Shown: one piece after another, positions 55,016 through 64,000 of the stretch
How positions within the stretch are numbered: position 1 is the first letter of the stretch
How the letters are laid out: every line of letters begins with the position of its first letter
Assembly (NCBI RefSeq): GCF_964340395.1
Contig: NC_135561.1
Location: 8,186,232-8,250,231, forward strand
Reading direction: 5' to 3'
DNA length: 64,000 bases
Origin: Glandiceps talaboti
Taxonomy: Eukaryota > Hemichordata > Enteropneusta > Spengelidae
Program-made: the position numbers and the translations under genes
Notes under the pieces: model-generated
Seen by the model: the letters and a program-made list of their open reading frames with translations, nothing else
What the model was told of the DNA's origin: nothing
Database searches by the model: none

Positions 55016-55233
55016 ACTGCTTTCTTTAATTGCCATACATGGTTTTACTCCTGTATATGAATGATCCCTCAGGTTTATTAATTAGTGAATAAATGAAGAA
55101 GTGTTTAAATCCAAAACCCTGTAAAAGTGTGGTATACGTACATTCATCATAGTTTTAGTGCAGTCCATGGAATCGATAAAGAGATTGTGAAACATGGAGA
55201 AGAGCACTTTTATTGCTGAATGCAGCAGGATTT

Positions 55234-57084
<1,851 letters not shown>

Positions 57085-57975
57085 TTGTCCATACCACCAA
57101 TGATATAGTTCAGTGGTGTGACATCAGTACCACTACTGGTCATACGGTGGTCTGTACCACCACATTCATCATATGGTGGTCTGTACCACCACATTGGTCA
57201 TATGGTGGTCTCTACCAACACATTGGTCATATGGGGTCTGTACCACCACATTGGTCAGATGGTGGTCTGTACCACCACATTCGTCATATGGGGTCTGTAC
57301 CACCACATTGGTCAGATGGTGGTCTGTACCACCACATTCATCAAATGGTGGTCTGTACCACCACACTGGTCATATGGTAGTCTGTACCACCACACTGGTC
57401 ATATGGGGTCTGTACCACCACATTGGTCAGATGGTGGTCTGTACCACCACATTCGTCATATGGTGATCTGTACCACCACACTGGTCATATGGTAGTCTGT
57501 ACCACCACACTGGTCATATGGGGTCTGTACCACCACATTGGTCAGATGGTGGTCTGTACCACCACATCAGTCATATGGTGGTCTGTACTACCACATTGGT
57601 CATATGGTGGTCTGTGCCACCATATTGGTCATATGGTAATATGTACCACCACACTGTTCATATGGTAATATGTACCACCACACTGGTCATATGGTGGTCA
57701 ATACCACCACATTGGTAATGTGTAGTCTGTACCACCACATTGGTCATATGGTGGTCTATACCACCACATTGGTCATATGGTGGTCTGTACCACCACATTG
57801 GTCATATGGTCTGTACCACCACATTGGTCATATGGTGGTCTGTACCACCACCACATTGGTCATATGGGGTCTGTACCACCATGTTGGTCATAGGTGGTAA
57901 AGACCACAGCATTGGTCATGTGGTGGTCTGTACAACCACATTGGTCATATGATGGTCTGTACAACCATTGACATA
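57085..57975. repeat. 29-bp minisatellite, about 30 copies
   Basis: The unit is TCATATGGTGGTCTGTACCA then CCACATTGG, with 27-bp variants (ATGGGGTCTG). GGTGGTCTGTACCACC within each unit is a 6-bp hairpin. No forward stops within the units, so several artefactual frames (VVCTTTLVIW repeats) span it. Confidence 0.95.
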
Positions 57976-59874
57976 GTACGGTATCCACATGACATTAATA
58001 CCACCACCTGTTGATTCAGATAAATATTGTAAATTTAAGACAAGTGATAAACTGAATAACTTGCATAGTTTTAGTCTAATTTAGACAAGGAACTGTTATA
58101 TCAAAAGTGGAAATGGGCTACATAACATCTGTACTAATTTTGAACAAGAGGAAATGTGGGCTTTACATTTATCAAAACAAAAATTCTCATCCTTCTTCAC
58201 TCTACTCATTTTAACTCTGTTTTTCACTTTTTTATTTTGTCTTTAAATACAAAAGATAGTAACTTAAATAAAAGACCTTAAGTTCCCTATTTCATGCATT
58301 CACTAAAAGCATTTACCAAACTTTCAGTCCTGTGTGAAAGATCTTGTGGACAATACATTTCAACTCTTGAATAGCGACCACAAGGGTGTCAACTTGCCAA
58401 AAACAATAGAATTGAAACATTGGTAGAGTTTTCATCGAAGAAAACAAACATGTAACTTAAGTCTTGCTTTATTTGTTGAACTGGGTGCTCTTCTCAAGTT
58501 CTAGTTTCGCAAACAACTAGTATTATTTGCTCTAACTCGTGTTGCGCAGATTCTAGCATTCTCTAGAAGTTAGATTGAGTGAACTTTGTGGATAAAAAAA
58601 CAAGGACGAATACTTATACAAATCACTCTTTGCCGATCCTGGCATGAAAACGGTCTGTGTTCCAATGAAAAAAAAAGAAGTGGTGATGGGTATTAACAAG
58701 ACAGACACATTTTATTTTCATTTACAAAAATATAATTTCTGTAACAATTTTCACTTGAGAGCTGTGCATACTTAAAGCCGATAGTCTTAAGCTTTGTACA
58801 GTCTGTCTTGGTTTGTATGTCTGTCTATTTTGATTTAACTTCATTTATATGTCTGTTTGCATTTTGTCATTTTCATGACTAAAGAAATTGCAACAACAAC
58901 AATAAACACTGGCATGTGAGAACTTGAAAATGTAAGGCAATTAGGAAAGTCAAAAAAAAGAACAAAAAATGAAAAAAATCTCTCGCCACTGCTCTAATTG
59001 ACAAGCAATTTAAGAGATCTCTTCTATACAAGTAACAAGTACTAATATTGTGATATAACTCAGAGAACAGGGTTGTTTCCATCAGCTGAAACTAGACAGC
59101 TGTGATGTTTTGTCACTGTATCCTGTCTGGCTGGATACCTTTCAAATGCAGTGTCTCACTCCAAAACTAATACAACATGTCTGTGCAACTCTACCTGCCT
59201 ACACACCAACACACAATTGTGTTGACTAACACACCAATGTTAGTTCTTTGTTTTGTAAGGCACATTGTTTAGACCACTCTGAAGTAATCAAACCTCCACA
59301 CAACCGCTAACAAGATTGAACAGATAAAACACTGTATCTTTCTCTCAAATAGTTTAAATTTCAACCCATCAATGAAGATCCAATATTGATTTATTTTCAT
59401 GAACACCTTTTTGATATTTGTTTTACTCCTTGTTTTCATTTCTTGAAGGCATACACTTCAAAGTAGCTTTTGAGACAGTCATCGAAATGATCATAGTTTA
59501 ATACCAAAGTCTGAAATATTTGCATGGTTTTCCCAAAAATTTATTGAAAAATATTACTGTATAACAAGATTGAAAGATATTTCGTGTTGCAAGTTTGAAA
59601 ATAAGGAAACAATAGACAATGTGTTTTCTCAGTTTTTCAACATTTCGTTTGACATTTAAGGCATAACAGTTATATCACACAAAGAATACATAACTAGGAT
59701 GCCCTTGTTTATGATAATAATAAAGCTAAAAAAAACCAGAAGCATTAGCAAAAGAAGAGATACCAGCTATGCAAGTGAACTGACTGGGCTTCACTGAATG
59801 ATCAAATTCTATTCTCTGTTTTTAAGATGCATGTCACACAAATGCTGAACAACATTTTTTTGTAGGTTTTACAC
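57976..59874. other. Intergenic, no supported gene
   Basis: About 1.9 kb of AT-rich DNA with nothing recognised on either strand. Confidence 0.5.
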
Positions 59875-59995
59875 CCTTAAAGGCCCATGTCAGATTAGGA
59901 CTAAAACCTAGGCGTGAACAAAATAATGATTCCATGCAATCCATATTAAGAAAAACGCTACTGCAATGACCCGGGATTGCAACATTGCCCTTTAC
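59875..59995. mobile_element. MITE family 5, copy 2
   Basis: CCTTAAAGGCCCATGTCAGA, TTAGGACTAAAACCTAGG and CAATGACCCGGGATTG match the reverse of the element at 44161-44326, with an internal deletion. Confidence 0.6.
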
Positions 59996-61033
59996 TGCAT
60001 TTACAGCAATTCCAACTACACTTTAATATTCCCTTTTAACTAACAGTATGTGTGTGGTAATGTAGTATGTTTAGCTATAAAACCGATAGCACCCAATCTA
60101 GACTGAATCATTGAAAGACATAGAATGAATACTACACAGTGTTTCTGTAATGAGAGTAGCCCTAAACAGTGTGCATGGCTGGTAGAGCAGACACCCTTAT
60201 CAGATATATAGCTTGTAAATGTGTGTGGTACCGGTGTGTGCCCAGATTTTATCTTTCCTTCTGCAGATATATATATCTGCTGATGTCACAATGTTAAAAG
60301 ACTTGGTCATATTTTAGCTCTATTTCCTAATAACTGCAATTTTACCTTATCCTTCACTATATTGAAATTTCAAATTGGCTTTCTTAATCTTGACTATTCC
60401 TTGGTGTATAAACCAATGAAGCATATCAGTATACTATCTAGGTATTTTCCAAGTAATGCATGAAACTTCTGCGTGATATTGATAGACTGGCAATGTTACC
60501 ATGATTTATGTATTTTAATTTCATTAAAAATTTGATGCGATTTTGACACCCTGGAGAGTTCAGAGGGTACGTCCAGGCCCCAAAATATTCATTCCAGTGT
60601 CTGTAAAAGCCCATAAATGGACTCCTACAACTGTTACAGTGTATCTATATTTTAGTTACTTTGTATTGATCTAAGTCTGAAAACTGTTACACTGTATCAA
60701 GATCCTACAACAACATTGTCAATCCTATCCCACCACATAAAACAGAAGTATTGTAAAACAAAGTGTGTAAATCCTCCAGCAGACACCAATTACCCAATAA
60801 GACAATCCGCTAACGTCGTTACATTTATTATTTGTGACACAATCGCATTAAGCTCTGTCCAGACTCTTACCGGTTTAAATAATAAATGAATATTGCATTG
60901 TTACAAAAGTGTAAGTATACACACTCAGTCATGCAAATAATGAAAAATTCATGTTATTGGATAATTGAGCAGCAGGGTGAAATAAGCCAGAACTAACCAA
61001 GGTCGGGCTACTTTTCTTTTTTTTTTACACCAG
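59996..61033. other. Intergenic or intron, no exon recognised
   Basis: GCAGATATATATATCTGC at 60264-60281 is a perfect 18-base palindrome. The last 25 bases are a strong polypyrimidine tract plus CAG. Confidence 0.45.
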
Positions 61034-61258
61034 GTGGGAGAACCAGGTATTCATTCTCTTGATTCTGTAGACTTTAAAGTGCAAGTTTGTAGCCAAGTAG
61101 ATTTGTTTAACTTGAAGTCAGCGGTGACAAATTCAAGTACAAGTTCAGACATGTCATCTAAATACCAAGACATTGAGCAAAGTGAAAACCAGACATTCGA
61201 TACCATTGCAAATTTTAAGGGGGATACTATGACAAACCCACTCCGCTGTTACCCATGA
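61034..61258 (+). CDS. Possible terminal coding exon of an unidentified gene
   Basis: It follows CTTTTCTTTTTTTTTACACC + AG, a strong acceptor. 74 codons run from GTG to TGA, reading VGEPGIHSLDSVDFKVQVCS and continuing SSTSSDMSSKYQDIEQSENQ to NPLRCYP. The composition is polar and protein-like, with a Ser/Thr cluster, as in a cytoplasmic tail. AATAAA lies at 61548-61553, about 290 bases after the stop, a normal 3' UTR length. No family recognised and no partner exon found upstream, so it could be chance. Confidence 0.35.
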   Translation: MGEPGIHSLDSVDFKVQVCSQVDLFNLKSAVTNSSTSSDMSSKYQDIEQSENQTFDTIANFKGDTMTNPLRCYP

Positions 61259-61654
61259 AGTGTCCTTATTTCAGGCAAGGTGTAGTAGTATCAGATAGTT
61301 TTGGAAGTTCCCACCTGAAAATAGTTTGTTGTTGGCTCGTTCTTTGTATTTGTATGGAGAAACTGGTTTTGTTTGTTTTAATGACAGGATTTAATCTTAA
61401 AGTAAACAAAGTCTGGCCAAGGATGAGTCAGCAGACATAGTACTCTACTGGTTCATTTGAAACAAGAATAATTGGAACTTTTCAATTTCTGTATCTCTAA
61501 AATTAACACTACCAAAAAGTCATTCGGTGAACATAGTCTTCCTGGAAAATAAATTGTATGCAAAGAAAATGTTAATGAAATATGTATAGTGATATGGTTA
61601 TTAAAATATATTTGTATTGAAATGAATCATTTTTGTTTCTTTGTTGTCACTTTG

Positions 61655-61657
<3 letters not shown>

Positions 61658-61704
<47 letters not shown>
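61658..61704. repeat. TG microsatellite
   Basis: About 23 TG units. Confidence 0.97.
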
Positions 61705-61705
<1 letters not shown>

Positions 61706-61829
61706 AATGATTTGTTGGATGTCTGTTTGATGTGTATTTATTTATTTATTCTCTTTATGGTTGAAACCTGCATTGGTCACAAAAGTAGATTGAGATTAAA
61801 AGATGTAGAGTGAGACAGACTGAGGCTGG

Positions 61830-61875
<46 letters not shown>
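61830..61875. repeat. TG microsatellite
   Basis: About 22 TG units, a second run close to the one at 61658. Confidence 0.97.
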
Positions 61876-61876
<1 letters not shown>

Positions 61877-61921
61877 CACAAGCACGACTCTATTCTAAAG
61901 GTATACTCACTTTATTATTCC

Positions 61922-62292
61922 CTTGCATGCCTGTAAGAATACAATCCCAAGCCTTACATGCCTGTATGAATACCATCAAAACCCTTACATGCCTGTACGA
62001 ATACAATCCCAAACCTTACATGCCTGTATGAATACCATCCCAAGCCTTACATGCCTGTAAGAATACTATCCCAAACCTTACATACCTGCAAGAATACCAT
62101 CCCAACCCTTACATGCCTGTACGAATATCATCCCAACCCTTACATGCCTGTAAGAATACCATCCCAAACCTTACATGCCTGTAAGAATACCATCCAAACC
62201 CTTACATGCCTGTACAAATACCATCACAACTGTTACATGCCTGCAAGAATACCATCCAAACCCCTACATGCCTGTACGAATACCATCCCAAA
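61922..62292. repeat. 31-bp minisatellite, about 12 copies
   Basis: The unit is ATGCCTGTAAGAATACCATC then CCAAACCTTAC. 31 is not a multiple of three and stops are rare, so artefactual forward frames arise. Confidence 0.95.
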
Positions 62293-62820
62293 CATGTTGC
62301 TCCAGTTTCCCATCAATCACGATCAGTTTACACTGAAATAAAATTAACTCCAACACAACGACTTATAACATCACTACACTGTCCTACTGTCCTCAATAGT
62401 TTTTACCAAAGTTCGTTTCTGGCGAGATTTTGTCACTACTGCCAATACATACCAGTGATATACGTACATTGTTAGGGCTAGGTATTTACCATAGCTACAT
62501 TGCTGTTTAGTGATAACCCACAGGATGATGACCCCGTACCAGTGACTCGTGATGTTGTAAATGTGCTATTAGTACTGGGCTAGGTATGAAGTCATATACA
62601 TGCCAATTATGTTTCTCGTATAACACCTTAATTTGGTCTTAAAGTCAAATAAATGTGAAAATAAAGTAATCAGTTTCTGCTGATTAATTAGCTTAGAGAC
62701 TAGCACAGGTAAGCTATTGTTTCCTGACGAGTGTCAGTGTGACCCCAAACTCAAATCGTACATTTTTCACTGTCCTTGCTATTTGATTGAAGGTTTCAAA
62801 TGTTCAGTTCCGTTTTCTCT
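62293..62820. other. Unassigned DNA
   Basis: No gene or element recognised. Confidence 0.45.
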
Positions 62821-62940
62821 CTCGCTCCCCCCCCCCCTCCCCCTTCTTCTTCTGCTTCTTCATCTTCTACTTCGGGGTGGTGGTGGTGGTGGTGGTGGTG
62901 GTGGTGGTGGTGGTGGTGGTGGTGGGTGGTGGTGGTTATC
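62820..62940. repeat. Pyrimidine tract and GGT trinucleotide repeat
   Basis: A CT/C-rich tract, then about 18 GGT units (62874-62935). Poly-Gly, poly-Val and poly-His frames through it are artefacts. Confidence 0.97.
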
Positions 62941-64000
62941 ATATAGTATTCGTTCTTGGCCCCCATCCCCACCCCCTTGTCTTTTTTACAATGTAAAGTT
63001 TCACTCATCTCGGACCATCATCATCTTCAGCACAACATACAATGGACTCATCAATGCTACAACGATATAAAACCAAATCCTCGATTGACATCACAATTGT
63101 TCATAAAAGCGATCTAAAAAAAAGAAAAACTCAACACGATTATTGCTGCATAATTCTGTGTATGATGTACAGACGCTTGGCATACCTAATGTCGTGTGAC
63201 ACAACAAGCTAGTCAACAAATATAGCTCTGGAAATATTCGTATACCCTCCGAGAACTCTAACACATCACCGTCCCCTCAGAGATGTGTCAAGGTTCCCGA
63301 TGGGTATTTCCAGGGCTAGTGAGCACGTCATTTTACATTAGTACGCAGTCGTGTGCTCACTATTACCCTACCTTCTCCCAGGTAAAGAATATTAATTCGA
63401 GAAGTCTATGAGTTTACTTAGGGACTGTGGTGTATTCAACTTTTGCCTTAGACGGAGTACATCTAGAATTAAATCAACAGTGACTTCACCCATATTATCG
63501 CATGCCCTCATATTTACATGCGTGTTCACCTTCATGATCTTTACAAGGCCGACACTGGGGTCTATGGCCGACACATTACTTTTATCTCACTGGACACTCT
63601 AACTTGACAATGTGTCCCAGACAGTAAAGTGGTAGGCCAAAAGTCGATGTCGTTGTCATGGGCAACCAACGATACCGTTTACAAGGGAAACATCGCAGAC
63701 CTTACCAAGTACCTTTACATTGTATCTGCTACCCTACCCGTAGTTGAAATATAACTACTAGATGTACTCACTCCATTATCCGGCAATGAAGTGGTTATAT
63801 AGCTATCTTGCCCATCAGTGGACTGGGCTAAAGTTTATGGTTGGCGGTGGCCATTTAAATTGTTGCTTTAATCTCAATAAGACGCTTTGCCAATTTGTAA
63901 AACGCAAGTGGAATATAATTTGTGGGTTGGGCAAATTTTAGGATGCTCGAGATTATTTTTTACTGTGGCCATTGATATTTCCCTGACCGTACATTTGAAC
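62941..64000. other. Unassigned DNA with two small inverted repeats
   Basis: CTGGAAATATTCG / GGGTATTTCCAG (63230-63314) and GTGAGCAC / GTGTGCTCAC (63319-63361) can fold. Overlapping 60-64-codon frames on both strands at 63392-63602 have no recognisable family. Confidence 0.45.

Noticed and set aside
61810-62475. Forward frames with repeated LHACMNTI or TCLYEYHPNP
   Set aside because: Derived from the 31-bp minisatellite and the adjacent TG run.
62717-63070. Frames with poly-Gly, poly-Val or poly-His
   Set aside because: Translations of the GGT trinucleotide repeat.

Overview
This window is eukaryotic nuclear DNA, most likely from a marine invertebrate animal. It is AT-rich, coding sequence is split by GT-AG introns, and tandem repeats, microsatellites, foldback or MITE-like elements, LINE remnants and a tRNA-derived SINE fill most of it. 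The exact phylum cannot be fixed from the sequence alone. There is no bacterial-style operon, no CRISPR array and no stand-alone tRNA or rRNA gene.

One gene is clear. TM9SF1 (transmembrane 9 superfamily member 1, a nonaspanin) lies on the + strand from 3819 to 17034. Thirteen coding exons with consistent phase join into a 558-residue product, lacking only the signal-peptide exon. It has a lumenal N-terminal domain, nine membrane segments and a C-terminal K-M-D that fits the KXD/E Golgi-retention motif. The first coding exon was not found in bases 1-3818 and probably lies upstream of the window.

Layout: 1-3818 is 5' flank or first intron with three copies of a TIR element and two copies of a second MITE family. 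3819-17034 is TM9SF1, with introns crowded by mobile elements and minisatellites. 17035-23230 is the 3' UTR and intergenic DNA. 23230-23995 is a large TATG/TG microsatellite. 24000-61000 is gene-poor, with LINE 3' ends (29.1-29.5 and 52.5-52.75 kb), a 1.5-kb minisatellite (37.7-39.3 kb), a GTAAACA-rich array (46.6-47.2 kb), a 29-bp array (57.1-58.0 kb) and several foldback families. 61034-61258 is a possible terminal exon of a second, unidentified gene. 61.6-64 kb is microsatellites, a 31-bp array and unassigned DNA.

The most unusual signal is inside TM9SF1. At three different exon borders, sequence spanning the exon/intron junction has been tandemly duplicated into the intron: the 5' splice site of exon 4, the 3' splice site of exon 7, and the end of exon 8. 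These create decoy splice sites or exon fossils beside the real ones. Whether they affect splicing needs RNA data.
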